Part shown: in pieces, positions 41,461-50,150 of the stretch
Layout: each line of letters begins with the position of its first letter
How positions within the stretch are numbered: position 1 is the stretch's first letter
Assembly: GCA_963717155.1 (NCBI GenBank)
Contig: OY970326.1
Span: 1,984,001 to 2,048,000 of the forward strand
Source: G963717155 sp963717155
Lineage (GTDB): Bacteria; Actinomycetota; Thermoleophilia; Gaiellales; JALYLC01
Length of the DNA stretch: 64,000 nt
Reading direction: 5' to 3'
Notes under the pieces: generated by a model
Database searches by the model: none
Seen by the model: the letters and a program-made list of their open reading frames with translations, nothing else
Told to the model about the DNA's origin: nothing
Program-made: the position numbers and the translations under genes

Positions 41461-43155
41461 GTGAGCATCACGCTGCTGCTCGCCGCCTTCGTGGCGGGCC
41501 TGGCTACCTTCCTCTCGCCGTGTGTGCTCCCGCTCGTCCCCGTCGTTCTCGCGACGTCGACGACCACCGGACGCCGTCGTCCATTCGGCGTCGCTCTCGG
41601 CCTCGCGCTCGCGTTCGTCGCCTTCACCCTGGCTGCCTCTCGTGTGCTCTCGGCCCTCGACCTGCCGCAGGATCTGCTGCACACGATCGCGATCGTGCTG
41701 CTCGCGGTCGTCGGACTCGGACTCCTGCTCCCGTCGCTCGGCGACTGGGCGGGCCGCGTGTTCCAGCCCGTCGCGACGCGGGCGAGCGGAAGGCTCCGGA
41801 TGGGAGACGGGTTCGGCTCCGGCCTCGTACTCGGCGCGGCCCTCTCGGTCGTATGGACACCCTGTGCCGGGCCGATCCTCGCCGCGGTCACGGCACTCGC
41901 GGCAGAGCACCACCTGTCCGGCGAGCTCGTGCTGATCACGATCGCGTATGCGGCCGGTGCGACTCTCCCGCTCTTCGTCCTCGTGCTGCTCGGACAGCGT
42001 GCGACCACCCAGTTCGAGCGCGTGCGGCGGCATGGCCCGGCGCTCCGGCGCGCGTCCGGCGTCGTGCTGCTCGCCGGTGCGTGGCTCTTCACGACCGATC
42101 TCCCGACTCGCCTTGCCGCCGCGACGCCGGGCTACCTCTCGTGGCTCCAGGCCCCGGAGCGCGCGTCGGCGGTCAAATCCGATCTCCGCCACCTCGACTC
42201 GTCGAAGAAGCACTCGAAGGCCGCGCTCTCGGCCGGGAGCACGCCCGACAACCTGAAGGACTACGGGCCGGCGCCCGACTTCCAGGGAATCAGCACATGG
42301 ATCAACACGCCCGGCTCGAAACCGCTCTCGCTGACCGGTCTGCGCGGCAAGGTCGTGCTGGTCGACTTCTGGACGTACTCCTGCGTGAACTGCATCCGCA
42401 CGCTGCCGTACCTCAAGGCGTGGTACAGCCGCTACCACAAGGCCGGGCTCGTGATCGTCGGGGTGCACACGCCCGAGTTCGCGTTCGAGCATGTTGTCGG
42501 CAACGTGCGCCAGGCCGTGGCCGAGCACGGGATCAAGTACCCCGTGGCGATCGACAACGGCTACAAGACGTGGGACGCCTGGGCGAACCAGTACTGGCCG
42601 GCCGACTACCTCATCGATCGCACCGGTCAGATCCGCGATGCGCACTTCGGCGAGGGGTCGTACTCGCTGACCGAGGATGACATCCGGACGCTGCTCGGCG
42701 AGCACGCCTCGGCGCCACACGCAGCTCCGCACGGCGCGATCAGCCCGTCGAACCTGGTGCAGACGCCCGAGACGTACCTCGGCACCTACCGCGCCGAGGC
42801 GTACACGCAGACCTTGCACGCCAACAAGACGTGGAGCTACGTGGCGCCGAAGTCGACCTCGCAGAACAGCGTCCAGCTCCAGGGAAACTGGCGGGTCGAG
42901 AACCAGAAGATCGTCGCGGGGCCGGGCGCGCGCCTCCACTTCCGCTACATCGCGCCGCGCATCTACCTCGTCGCCGCGCCGCCCGCAGGCTCCCCTCGCA
43001 CGCTCTCGGCGATGGTCGACGGCGGGGCGAGCCGGCGGATCCACGTCGGGCACGACGACCTGTACGAGCTGGCCCACCTTGCGAGCCCGGGCCCGCACCT
43101 GCTGACGCTGTCCGTGCCGAGCGGGACCAGCCTGTACTCGTTCACGTTCGGCTAG
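41461..43155 (+). CDS. DipZ-like fusion: CcdA membrane domain plus thioredoxin domain
   Basis: 564 aa. Residues 1-215 are a six-helix CcdA/DsbD core with the two conserved Cys (FLSPCVLPLVP and VWTPCAGPIL) that pass electrons across the membrane. About 265-405 is an extracytoplasmic thioredoxin fold with the active site YSCVNCIRTLPYL. The C-terminal 150 residues form a beta-rich, carbohydrate-binding-like module as in mycobacterial DipZ. It should deliver reducing power to secreted proteins or cytochrome c maturation. GTG start, leaderless by the TAGCAT spacing. It converges on a GNAT gene with a 14-bp overlap. Confidence 0.92.
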   Translation: MSITLLLAAFVAGLATFLSPCVLPLVPVVLATSTTTGRRRPFGVALGLALAFVAFTLAASRVLSALDLPQDLLHTIAIVLLAVVGLGLLLPSLGDWAGRVFQPVATRASGRLRMGDGFGSGLVLGAALSVVWTPCAGPILAAVTALAAEHHLSGELVLITIAYAAGATLPLFVLVLLGQRATTQFERVRRHGPALRRASGVVLLAGAWLFTTDLPTRLAAATPGYLSWLQAPERASAVKSDLRHLDSSKKHSKAALSAGSTPDNLKDYGPAPDFQGISTWINTPGSKPLSLTGLRGKVVLVDFWTYSCVNCIRTLPYLKAWYSRYHKAGLVIVGVHTPEFAFEHVVGNVRQAVAEHGIKYPVAIDNGYKTWDAWANQYWPADYLIDRTGQIRDAHFGEGSYSLTEDDIRTLLGEHASAPHAAPHGAISPSNLVQTPETYLGTYRAEAYTQTLHANKTWSYVAPKSTSQNSVQLQGNWRVENQKIVAGPGARLHFRYIAPRIYLVAAPPAGSPRTLSAMVDGGASRRIHVGHDDLYELAHLASPGPHLLTLSVPSGTSLYSFTFG

Positions 43156-43648
43156 CGAGATCGAGCCGCATCGTCCACGCGTTGCCGACGTGCCCGACCT
43201 GGGTGAAGCCCGCGTCCTCGTAGAGGCGGAGCGCCGGATTGTCGATCTCGACGCTGAGGCTGAGCGCGGCGTGGCCGTCCGCGCGTGCCCGGGCGACGAG
43301 CGCATGGAGCAGGGAGGTACCCACGCCACGTCCACGGCAAACGGGATCAACCGCGATCGCCAGCTCGGGGATCGATGAGTCGAGGAAGCCGTAGCCGTGA
43401 GCGACGTCCGAGAAGCGTCGATACCAGGCCGCCCCGATGCGCTTCCCATCCAGCTCTGCGATGACCCCGGCGTCTCCCGGCCGGGCCCACCCTGCGATGT
43501 AGACGGCAAGCCCCGGCTCGGCCAGCATGTCCGCGATCGCGGGGCGCGCGGCACCCGGCCTCCAGGCAGCGGCCTCGAGCACCATCGACTCGAGGAACAC
43601 GCGATCCCCCTCGTCCGCCGTCGCGGAACGCAGCGTCCAGTCGTGCAT
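43142..43648 (-). CDS. GNAT family N-acetyltransferase
   Basis: 168 aa. Start WTLRSATADEGDRVFLESMVLEA is typical of the fold. The acetyl-CoA loop is AIAVDPVCRGRGVGTSLLHALVARA (RGRGVG), followed by LSLSVEIDNPALRLYEDAGFTQVG. The substrate is unknown. ATG 43648 has TAGCAT 6 nt upstream. The 3' end overlaps the DipZ-like gene. Confidence 0.88.
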   Translation of the reverse strand: MHDWTLRSATADEGDRVFLESMVLEAAAWRPGAARPAIADMLAEPGLAVYIAGWARPGDAGVIAELDGKRIGAAWYRRFSDVAHGYGFLDSSIPELAIAVDPVCRGRGVGTSLLHALVARARADGHAALSLSVEIDNPALRLYEDAGFTQVGHVGNAWTMRLDLASRT

Positions 43649-43654
43649 CGCTCG

Positions 43655-43660
43655 ATGCTA
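43655..43660 (-). promoter_or_regulatory. -10 element TAGCAT
   Basis: Reverse strand, 6 nt before the ATG of the GNAT gene at 43648; identical hexamer and spacing to the DipZ-like gene. Confidence 0.5.
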
Positions 43661-43745
43661 CGCGGGGCTGAGGACGCGTCCGCCGCGCGGGCCACGGGTT
43701 TCCGGTCGGTCCGTGGAGGGTAGAACCGATGGATGTGCACACGGG

Positions 43746-45449
43746 ATGAGTAAGCCGCGCGGGGCGCTGCGCATCGCGCTCGCGATCAGCTTCCTCGTGC
43801 TCGCATGGGCGATCCCGGCCGGTGCGTCGTCGTGGTCGCCGCCCGTCACCGTGTATCGGGGTGATCCGGGGCTCGGCCCGGTGGGATCGCGCGTCGCCAT
43901 CGACCGTGCGGGGTATGGCGTCGCCGCCTTCGGCGAGCTCGTCTCGGGGTCGTTCGCGCTCGGCGTCGCCGAACGTGTTCCGGGCGGCGCGTGGCGTGCC
44001 TCACCCGCGCCCCTCTCGACCGAGTCTTCGGCGTACCGCTACGCCGTCTCGATCGACCCGGCCGGGAACGCGCTCGCGGTGTGGGATGTCTCGACGTCGA
44101 CGGTGCAGACCGTCCACGTGTCGACCTGGCACCCGGGAGCTGCTCGCTGGTCGCCGCCAAGGGTGGTCGCGACCGCCCCGACCGCGACGATTCCAGCCGC
44201 GGATCCCGACGTCGAGTTCTCGGCGTCCGCGAACGCCTCGGGCAAGATCGTCGTGGCGTGGCAGTCGGCCACCGAGGTCTCCGGCGACGGGTACGTGACA
44301 ACGGTGTACGGGATGGTCGGCACGCCGACCCACGGCTTCTCGCAGCCCAGGACCGTCGCGACGCTGCACGGCAACGACCGCGCGTTCGACATGACCACCG
44401 CGATCGGCGCCGCAGGCGACGCCGCGATCCAGTGGACCCGCGAGTACCAGGGACGAAGCAGCATCGACAAGAGGTCCGACATCGAGGTCGCCGTCGGCCC
44501 GGCGCATGGTGGATTCCCGCCCGACGGACAGGTCCAGATCACGGCACTCACGGCACCCGCCTACGCCGAAGGTGGCGACGTCGCCGTCGACGCCTCCGGC
44601 GATGTGCTCTCGACGTTCTTCCAGAGCCTGCCGTCCGACGTGTTGCCGAGCGACTTCCGCGTGGAGAGCAGCTACCGCCCCGCAGGTGGCGCGTTCGCGC
44701 CGCCGCAGCAGGTCGCCACCATCGACTCGAACTGGAACACGAACCAGATCGTGGGGGCGTTCGACGCGCACGGGAACGCGACGGCCGCATGGATCGGGCT
44801 CGCACCCCCCGCCGTCGAGCCCTCCAACCCCGCCATCCTCTACAGCGCCGGCCGCCCGGCCGGCACGCCCACGACCTGGGGACCGGTCACGCAGCTCACC
44901 GATCCCATCACGGGGGGCGGCCTCGGCGCGCTGCGCATCGCCGAGGCGGCCGACGGGAGCGCGATCCTTGCGATCGACCCCGCAGGGAGCTGGGACCGCG
45001 AGCTGCTACTCGCGCGCTCGGGTTCGGGCGCCTTCGGTGCTCCCGAAGAGCTCACGTGCATCGGTTCCTCCGTCGCGATCGCGCCGGACGACGACGCGGT
45101 CGCGAGCTGCACGGGCGCGCACGACCACTCGGAGCAGATCGCCACGCGCGGCACGCATGACTCGAAAACTGCGCGGCCGACCATCGCTGTCAGCCTCCGC
45201 TCAGCGCGCGTTCGACACGGGCGTCTCATCCTGCACGGAACTGCGAGCGGCCGGACGGCCGTCTCGATCACCATCCGGCGGCGGGCGCCCCGGACGGCCG
45301 TCGAGGTGATCCATCTGAGGCTGCGCGGCGGCGCGTGGACGCGCTCGCTCGGCGTCCCTCGAAGCCTCGCCGGGGGCAGGTACGACGTCGTCGCCGGAGG
45401 TGCGCACGTCCGGGGCGCGAGGACGTCGTTCCGGCTCGCCAGCCGCTAG
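43746..45449 (+). CDS. Secreted beta-rich protein, unknown function
   Basis: 567 aa. Signal peptide LRIALAISFLVLAWAIPAGAS. The body has repeated blades built on the pattern VAIDRAGYGVAAFGE, VSIDPAGNALAVWD, TAIGAAGDAAIQWT, VAVDASGDVLSTFF, GAFDAHGNATAAWI: five or more copies of a D-x-x-G-x-A-x-x-x-W type unit, suggesting a beta-propeller. The last 90 residues are a basic Ig-like module (VRHGRLILHGTASGRTAVSITIRRR). A seven-codon ORF (ATG 43732 to TAA 43752) overlaps the start ATG and may couple translation. No enzyme motif is seen. Confidence 0.72.
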   Translation: MSKPRGALRIALAISFLVLAWAIPAGASSWSPPVTVYRGDPGLGPVGSRVAIDRAGYGVAAFGELVSGSFALGVAERVPGGAWRASPAPLSTESSAYRYAVSIDPAGNALAVWDVSTSTVQTVHVSTWHPGAARWSPPRVVATAPTATIPAADPDVEFSASANASGKIVVAWQSATEVSGDGYVTTVYGMVGTPTHGFSQPRTVATLHGNDRAFDMTTAIGAAGDAAIQWTREYQGRSSIDKRSDIEVAVGPAHGGFPPDGQVQITALTAPAYAEGGDVAVDASGDVLSTFFQSLPSDVLPSDFRVESSYRPAGGAFAPPQQVATIDSNWNTNQIVGAFDAHGNATAAWIGLAPPAVEPSNPAILYSAGRPAGTPTTWGPVTQLTDPITGGGLGALRIAEAADGSAILAIDPAGSWDRELLLARSGSGAFGAPEELTCIGSSVAIAPDDDAVASCTGAHDHSEQIATRGTHDSKTARPTIAVSLRSARVRHGRLILHGTASGRTAVSITIRRRAPRTAVEVIHLRLRGGAWTRSLGVPRSLAGGRYDVVAGGAHVRGARTSFRLASR

Positions 45450-45475
45450 CGCGGCAAGGGGAGCCCGAGCGCCTC

Positions 45476-46024
45476 CTAGGCGGTGACGCCGGGCGGCCGT
45501 GAGCGTTCCCGACCCGACCAGAGCCACGCGGCGAAGCCGAGTGCGACGATCGCGAGGAACAGGAGGATCCACTCGACGGGTGCGGATGCACTCGTGCTGA
45601 GGACGATATGGCGGCCGATGCCCGGTGGTGGCACGGGGCCTGCTGGTGACACGGGAAGGGGAAGGTGAGTACCCGGCGTCTTGACCGCCACGACCGACAC
45701 GCTGGGCTGACCTGTCAGGAGCGCCAGCGCGGCGACGGTCAATACAAGCGCACCGATAGCGGTGAACACGATGAGGATGAGCGGTCTGCGGCGGGAGCTC
45801 CCCTGGCTTGGCGGCGCAGGGATGATCCCGCGTTCGGCTGCCCAGGAGGCGGCGAACGAACGTGGATCGAACGCGCTGCGCCCGAGGAGCTCCTCCGCGG
45901 AGACGCCCTCGGCCGCGGCTTCCTCGAGGTCCGCCGCGAGGTCCGCCGCCATCTCCTCGGCCAGCGGTTCGGCCACACCGAGGCGCCTCCACTCCGCGCG
46001 GCACTGCTCGACGAAGTCACTCAT
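45476..46024 (-). CDS. HAAS/DUF1700-like membrane protein paired with PadR
   Basis: 182 aa. The N-terminal 65 residues (EEMAADLAADLEEAAAEGVSAEELLGRSAFDPRSFAASWAAERG) are the helical HAAS-type domain regularly found next to PadR regulators. Two membrane helices follow (LILIVFTAIGALVLTVAALALL and WILLFLAIVALGFAAWLW) around a Pro-rich loop. The start overlaps the padR stop (ATGA), so the pair is co-translated. Probably a membrane partner or output of the PadR switch; the exact role is not known. Confidence 0.75.
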   Translation of the reverse strand: MSDFVEQCRAEWRRLGVAEPLAEEMAADLAADLEEAAAEGVSAEELLGRSAFDPRSFAASWAAERGIIPAPPSQGSSRRRPLILIVFTAIGALVLTVAALALLTGQPSVSVVAVKTPGTHLPLPVSPAGPVPPPGIGRHIVLSTSASAPVEWILLFLAIVALGFAAWLWSGRERSRPPGVTA

Positions 46025-46374
46025 GTCGCCACCTCGACCTTGACAGGGGCAAGCACCGCGTCGACGGCATCACGGGCAGCTCGCCATTCGGACACGCCCA
46101 GCTCGAGAACCCGTCGCCCGGCGTTTGAGGGGCGGTAGTACTTCCGCGGCGGCCCTCCGTTGCTCGAGCTCCTGAACGTCTCGACGAGACCGTCGCGCTC
46201 CAGGCGTCCGAGCAGCGGATAGATCGATCCCTCACCGACGGTCGAGAGCCCGCGGTCGCGCAGTCGTTTCGTCATCTCGTAGCCGTACGCCGGCCCCTCC
46301 TCCATGACCGCCAGCAGGCAGAGATCGAGCACACCGCGAAGCAGCTCCGTTCGCCGTTGGGAGCCAAGTACCAT
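46021..46374 (-). CDS. PadR family transcriptional regulator
   Basis: 117 aa from ATG 46374 (46383 is the alternative). Winged helix: RRTELLRGVLDLCLLAVMEEGPAYGYEMTKRLRDRGLSTVGEGSIYPLLGRLERDGLVETFRSSSNGGPPRKYYRPSNAGRRVLE, with the PadR signature YGYE and SIYPLLGRLE. The later start is preferred because TACCAT lies 7 nt before it and forms half of a perfect palindrome reaching past the start codon, as expected for an autorepressor with a leaderless transcript. Co-translated with the HAAS-type membrane protein. Confidence 0.92.
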   Translation of the reverse strand: MVLGSQRRTELLRGVLDLCLLAVMEEGPAYGYEMTKRLRDRGLSTVGEGSIYPLLGRLERDGLVETFRSSSNGGPPRKYYRPSNAGRRVLELGVSEWRAARDAVDAVLAPVKVEVAT

Positions 46375-46387
46375 GCGTGGCATGGTA
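46369..46387. promoter_or_regulatory. Putative PadR operator TACCATGCGTGGCATGGTA
   Basis: Perfect 8-bp arms with a 3-bp spacer. It covers the reverse-strand -10 (46387-46382) and the ATG at 46374. Binding would block initiation of the padR-HAAS transcript. Confidence 0.6.
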
Positions 46388-46492
46388 GCACCCACTCCCT
46401 TGCCACGCAAGACTCCGCCGGAAGGGGCGACAGTGCACGTGGCAGTTCCGTGCGCATCAGGCCAGCTGGAACTGACCTGAACACTGTCCGAG

Positions 46493-46565
46493 TGGACCCG
46501 GCGGGATTCGAACCCGCGCGCGACCGGTTATGAGCCGGCTGCTCTAACCGCTGAGCTACAGGTCC
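46493..46565 (-). tRNA. tRNA with CAT anticodon (elongator Met, possibly Ile2)
   Basis: 73 nt cloverleaf on the reverse strand: 7-bp acceptor (GGACCTG/CGGGTCC, one G-U), D arm GCTC/GAGC, anticodon arm GCCGG-CTCATAA-CCGGT with anticodon CAT, T arm GCGGG-TTCGAAT-CCCGC, discriminator A, no encoded CCA. It is not initiator-type, because position 1-72 is a normal pair. CAT with this loop fits elongator Met; an Ile tRNA modified by TilS cannot be excluded. Confidence 0.95.
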
Positions 46566-46571
46566 GCGGCC

Positions 46572-46577
46572 ATCGTA
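46572..46577 (-). promoter_or_regulatory. -10 element TACGAT of the tRNA gene
   Basis: Six nt before the mature 5' end of the tRNA. A stable RNA with the same hexamer and spacing supports reading TAnnnT-N6-7 as -10 plus start point in this genome. Confidence 0.6.
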
Positions 46578-46596
46578 GCCACGGGACAGGCGCCCG

Positions 46597-47292
46597 TCAG
46601 CGCAGGATGTTGACGGCGCGCGCGGCAACGAGCAACACGGTGATCGCAGACGCGGCCGACTGGATGAGCATCAGCACCTTCGCCTGGCGCGTGAGCGGCA
46701 TCGTGTCGGTCGGGCTGAATGCGATCGAGTTCGTGAACGAGACGTAGATGTAGTCGAGCAGGTGCGGCTGCCAACCGGGCTCCGCGAACTTCGGGTTGTC
46801 CATCTGCGGGAACTGGAAGTCGGGCAGCGGCGGGTTCGGCTCGCGCCTGCGCACCGGGCCACCTCGATCGAACGCCCAGTACCAGAGGCCGAACGAGATC
46901 ATGTTCGTGGTCCAGATCGTGAGGCCCTTGTACAGCAGCTCGGCACCGCTGCGCTCGTGGCCTTCGAGCAGCGACGCGATCAGCGCGAAGAGTGCGAGTC
47001 CATTCCCGACGCTGATGACGGCGAACAGCGCGAGCGAGACCATCCGACGCTTGCCGAGCTGCTCGAGCTGGTGTCGGGGTCGCGACCACGCGAGCGGGAT
47101 GAGCAGGACGATCTCGGGCACGACGAGCACGACCCAGCCCCACCACGGGACCCACCAGAGCTTCCAGTGGGCGTGCTGGCTGACCACCGCCAGCGCAACC
47201 TGCAGTCCGATGATCAGGAGCACGGCGGGGGCGGCCTCCCAGCGCGACTCGAGCTCCGCCTCGCGCAGGTTCTCGTCGCCCATGCCCGACAT
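46597..47292 (-). CDS. DUF1345-like membrane protein
   Basis: 231 aa with five to six hydrophobic helices. The ending YVSFTNSIAFSPTDTMPLTRQAKVLMLIQSAASAITVLLVAARAVNIL resembles the pore-like end of DUF1345/two-helix channel proteins (S-F-x-x-x-x-F-S-x-x-D followed by a long helix). The N-terminus has WWVPWWGWVVLVVPE. Start ATG 47292 (47283 possible). Function unknown; channel-like by inference. It stands between the tRNA and the MerR gene on the same strand. Confidence 0.65.
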   Translation of the reverse strand: MSGMGDENLREAELESRWEAAPAVLLIIGLQVALAVVSQHAHWKLWWVPWWGWVVLVVPEIVLLIPLAWSRPRHQLEQLGKRRMVSLALFAVISVGNGLALFALIASLLEGHERSGAELLYKGLTIWTTNMISFGLWYWAFDRGGPVRRREPNPPLPDFQFPQMDNPKFAEPGWQPHLLDYIYVSFTNSIAFSPTDTMPLTRQAKVLMLIQSAASAITVLLVAARAVNILR

Positions 47293-47407
47293 TGTCAGGG
47301 CGAGGCCCCCGAGAGTCGCACGCCGCAGGCGATCACCGCGCGCCGGCGGAGGGGCTCGCCGTCCCGACCGAGACGTCGGACGGCGACCCTGATCCGTCCG
47401 TCTGGAG

Positions 47408-47725
47408 CTAGGCGGCGAGACGCGCCTGCGTGCGATCGAGCTCGCGGACCTGACGCGCCTGGAAATCCTTGGAGGCCGCGATGGCCGCATTCACGTCGAA
47501 TCCGAGGTCGCGTGCCTGCTTGATCAGCATCACCGTCTCGACGGACGCCGCGTCGTACAGTCGCTGCTTCTTCCCCTGCGTGGGGATGTCCCCGCGCTCG
47601 GTCCAGTAGTCGAGCTGCATCTTCGTGATCCCGGCCATCCGACAGACCTGGCCCACGGTGAACTGCAACTCCCCGACGCGATCGGCGACGCTTACTGCCT
47701 CGAGCAGATCAGACTGCTTGACCAT
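47408..47725 (-). CDS. MerR-type small transcriptional regulator
   Basis: 105 aa. LQFTVGQVCRMAGITKMQLDYWTERGDIPTQGKKQRLYDAASVETVMLIKQARDLGFDVNAAIAA is a MerR winged helix with the early W-T-x-R-G turn and the R-x-Y of the wing. No metal-binding Cys, and almost no effector domain beyond a short helix. ATG 47725 has GGAGGGCG at good distance. The 175-bp region upstream has several small palindromes (for example GGATATCC, 47773-47780). The target is unknown. Confidence 0.85.
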   Translation of the reverse strand: MVKQSDLLEAVSVADRVGELQFTVGQVCRMAGITKMQLDYWTERGDIPTQGKKQRLYDAASVETVMLIKQARDLGFDVNAAIAASKDFQARQVRELDRTQARLAA

Positions 47726-47900
47726 GACACACGCCCTCCATAGCGTTGCGCGCGTTCCTCTAGTGAACGGCACGGATATCCTTTGATCCGAGTAATCGGC
47801 AGAACTTGCAAGAAGCTTGAGCAGCCCCAGACGACCGTCCCACCCGCCGGACACGCGTTGTACTACCCCTTACGGGGCATACAGAACTCGACCGTCGCGC

Positions 47901-48686
47901 CTAGTCGATTGCGCTGCGGTAGAAACCGCGCACGCCGATCACGAGCAGCGCGGCGATCGCGGCCGGAAGCACGGTCAGGCAGATCCAGACCTGGATGTGC
48001 GGGACGGTCGGGACGAGAGCGGCGCGCAGCCCCTCGCTCGCGTACGTCATCGGGTTCGCGGCGGTCACGACCTGGAACCAGCGCAGCTGGTCGAGCGATG
48101 GCCACGGGTACTGGCTGCAGCCGGTGAAGAGCAGCGGGGTGAAGACGAGCGAGAAGACGATGTTGATCTTCGCCGGCTTCACCGCCGTGCCGAGCACCAG
48201 CCCGAGGCACGCGCCGAGCACGGATGCCAGGACGAGCACTGCGACGAACAGCGGCAGCGCGCTCCAGCGCCACGGGATCGAGCCGAGGACGAGGATGCCG
48301 ATCGGGATCATGAGCGTCGTGGCGGCGAGCGCACGGAGCGTCGCGAAGACGACCTTCTCGGCGGCCACGAGCCCGGTGCTGATCGGCGCGAGCAGGCGAT
48401 CCTCGATCTCCTTCGTCCAGCCGAACTCGATCACCAGCGGAAACGCCAGCGCCTGCATGCCGGTGATCACCGCGGTCAGCGCCAGCAAGCCGGGGAACAG
48501 GAGGTCGGCGTATCCGGGTGTCGTGTAGCCGAGCGAGCCGAGCACCTTGCCGAAGACGAACAGCAGGAAGAGCGGTTGCAGGATCACCTGCGCGAGGAAT
48601 GCGGGTAGCTCGCGCCAGGTCACGTAGAGGTCGCGGCGCAGGATCGCGAAGAAGGCGCTCGTCTGGCTGTGGGCCGGTTGGCTCAT
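47901..48686 (-). CDS. ABC-2 type transporter permease
   Basis: 261 aa, six helices. It starts FFAILRRDLYVTWRELPAFLAQVILQPLFLLFVFGKVLG and carries the ABC-2 signature region LALTAVITGMQALAFPLVIEFGWTKEIEDRLLAPISTGLVAAEKV. It should form a homodimeric exporter channel with the ATPase encoded just upstream (4-nt overlap). Substrates of this class include antibiotics, lipids and polysaccharides. Part of the marR-ATPase-permease unit. Confidence 0.9.
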   Translation of the reverse strand: MSQPAHSQTSAFFAILRRDLYVTWRELPAFLAQVILQPLFLLFVFGKVLGSLGYTTPGYADLLFPGLLALTAVITGMQALAFPLVIEFGWTKEIEDRLLAPISTGLVAAEKVVFATLRALAATTLMIPIGILVLGSIPWRWSALPLFVAVLVLASVLGACLGLVLGTAVKPAKINIVFSLVFTPLLFTGCSQYPWPSLDQLRWFQVVTAANPMTYASEGLRAALVPTVPHIQVWICLTVLPAAIAALLVIGVRGFYRSAID

Positions 48687-49654
48687 CGGAGGGCCCGTCC
48701 GGTCAGGCTGATGAAGACGTCCTCGAGGCTCGCGCTCCCGAGGGTGACGTCGGCGAGATCGAGACCGCGCTCGGTGAGCAGCGCCGCAGCCTGCCCGACG
48801 AGGAGCGGGGCCTCGCCCGAGACGTAGAGCCTCAGGTGCACCCCGTCCTCCGCGGCCTCGCGGTCGACGCTCCTGACGCCTGGCAGCGCGCGCAACGCGT
48901 CGAGCACCTCGTCGAGCGGTTGTCCATCCGGCGCCGACGTGTGCAGGTCGAGCGTCGTGCCCCCCGGCAGGCCATGCACGAGCGCCTCCGGCGTGTCGAT
49001 TGCGAGGAGCTTTCCGTGATCCATGATGGCGACGCGGTCGGCGAGCTCGGCGGCCTCGTTCATGTCGTGCGTGGTGAGCACGAGCGTCACGCCGCGCTTC
49101 TTCAGCTCTCGCAGGCGATCCCACACGAACAGGCGGGCGGCAGGGTCGAGACCCGTCGACGGCTCGTCGAGGAACAGCACGGACGGCTCGTGCATGAGCG
49201 CTCGCGCGATCATGATCCGCTGGCCCTGTCCGCCCGAGATGAAGTCCGGCTTGCTGCTGGCGCGATCGAGAAGGCCGAACTGATCGAGCAGCTCGTCGGC
49301 CCGCAGGCGGCGATCGCGCGGCGGAATGCCGTGGTAGGCGGCGTGGAACAGCAGGTTGTCGCGAATCGAGAGCGCTCGATCGAGATTGCTGCGCTGCGGC
49401 ACGACCGCGAACCGGCTGCGTGCGGTGACGGGATGGCGCCGCAGGTCGACTCCGCCGACGTACACCTCACCCGCGGTGGGTCGTGCACGGGTCGTGAGCA
49501 TCGCGACCGTGGTCGTCTTGCCAGCGCCGTTCGGGCCGAGCAGGCCGAACACCTCGCCGCCCTCCACCGAGAACGAGATCCCGTCGACGGCGTTCACCGG
49601 CGAGCGCGGGTAGCGCTTCACGAGCTGCCGCACCTCGACGCTCGGGCCGCTCAT
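48683..49654 (-). CDS. ABC transporter ATP-binding protein (DrrA/NodI type)
   Basis: 323 aa. Walker A LLGPNGAGKTTTVAML, Q-loop VVPQRSNLDRALS, signature ISGGQGQRIMIARAL, Walker B VLFLDEPSTGLDP, switch His in VLTTHDMNEAAELAD. The 90-residue C-terminal domain (LDLHTSAPDGQPLDEVLDALRALPGV) is as in DrrA-type exporters. The signature is SGGQGQ rather than SGGQRQ. The start overlaps the marR stop by 4 nt and the stop overlaps the permease start. Confidence 0.94.
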   Translation of the reverse strand: MSGPSVEVRQLVKRYPRSPVNAVDGISFSVEGGEVFGLLGPNGAGKTTTVAMLTTRARPTAGEVYVGGVDLRRHPVTARSRFAVVPQRSNLDRALSIRDNLLFHAAYHGIPPRDRRLRADELLDQFGLLDRASSKPDFISGGQGQRIMIARALMHEPSVLFLDEPSTGLDPAARLFVWDRLRELKKRGVTLVLTTHDMNEAAELADRVAIMDHGKLLAIDTPEALVHGLPGGTTLDLHTSAPDGQPLDEVLDALRALPGVRSVDREAAEDGVHLRLYVSGEAPLLVGQAAALLTERGLDLADVTLGSASLEDVFISLTGRALR

Positions 49655-50115
49655 TCCACCTCCTCGACCAGCACGCTCAACCCCTCGACGAGATGTGCAC
49701 GCGCCTCGGGCTCGAGGCGTTCGAGCGCCCGCCGTACCGCCGCGACGCGCTTCGACGCGAGCTCGACGAGGGGGGCTCTGATGTCCCCGCGCACATCGAC
49801 GATCGTGCGTCGCCGGTCGCCGTCGTCCTCGGCGCGATCGACGAGTCCGACACGGCTGAGCTCGTTGACAAGCAGGCTCGTCGTGGTCGGCGCGAGATCG
49901 AGGCGGGCCGCGAGCTCTCCGACGCTGGCGGGGCCTCCCATGGCGAGCGCGAACAGCGGCGGCATGTGACGTGGACCGAGCGAGCCCTCGGAGAACGCCG
50001 CGCTGAGCGGTTCGGGCAGCGCGGACTCACCGCGGGGCCGCATGCGCCGGGTCAACGCCGCGAGCAGCCGCAACACCTCTCGCACCTCGGGGTCGAGACA
50101 ATGCGTTTGATCCAA
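49651..50115 (-). CDS. MarR family transcriptional regulator
   Basis: 154 aa. Winged helix: PASVGELAARLDLAPTTTSLLVNELSRVGLVDRAEDDGDRRRTIVDV, with the D-x-R-R-x wing motif. It probably represses the ABC exporter with which it overlaps (4 nt). The start is uncertain: TTG 50115 (LDQTHCLDPEVREV) is the first in-frame option after an AT-rich 35-bp gap that contains TTTAAAC and CATCT-N12-AGATG, a plausible promoter-operator. Downstream GTG codons are alternatives. Confidence 0.87.
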   Translation of the reverse strand: MDQTHCLDPEVREVLRLLAALTRRMRPRGESALPEPLSAAFSEGSLGPRHMPPLFALAMGGPASVGELAARLDLAPTTTSLLVNELSRVGLVDRAEDDGDRRRTIVDVRGDIRAPLVELASKRVAAVRRALERLEPEARAHLVEGLSVLVEEVE

Positions 50116-50150
50116 AGCATCTTTAAACTAACACAGATGTGGGCGGTCGC

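Noticed and set aside
41413..43740. 775-codon reverse open frame opposite the DipZ-like gene
   Set aside because: Antisense shadow; the forward frame has CcdA and thioredoxin motifs.
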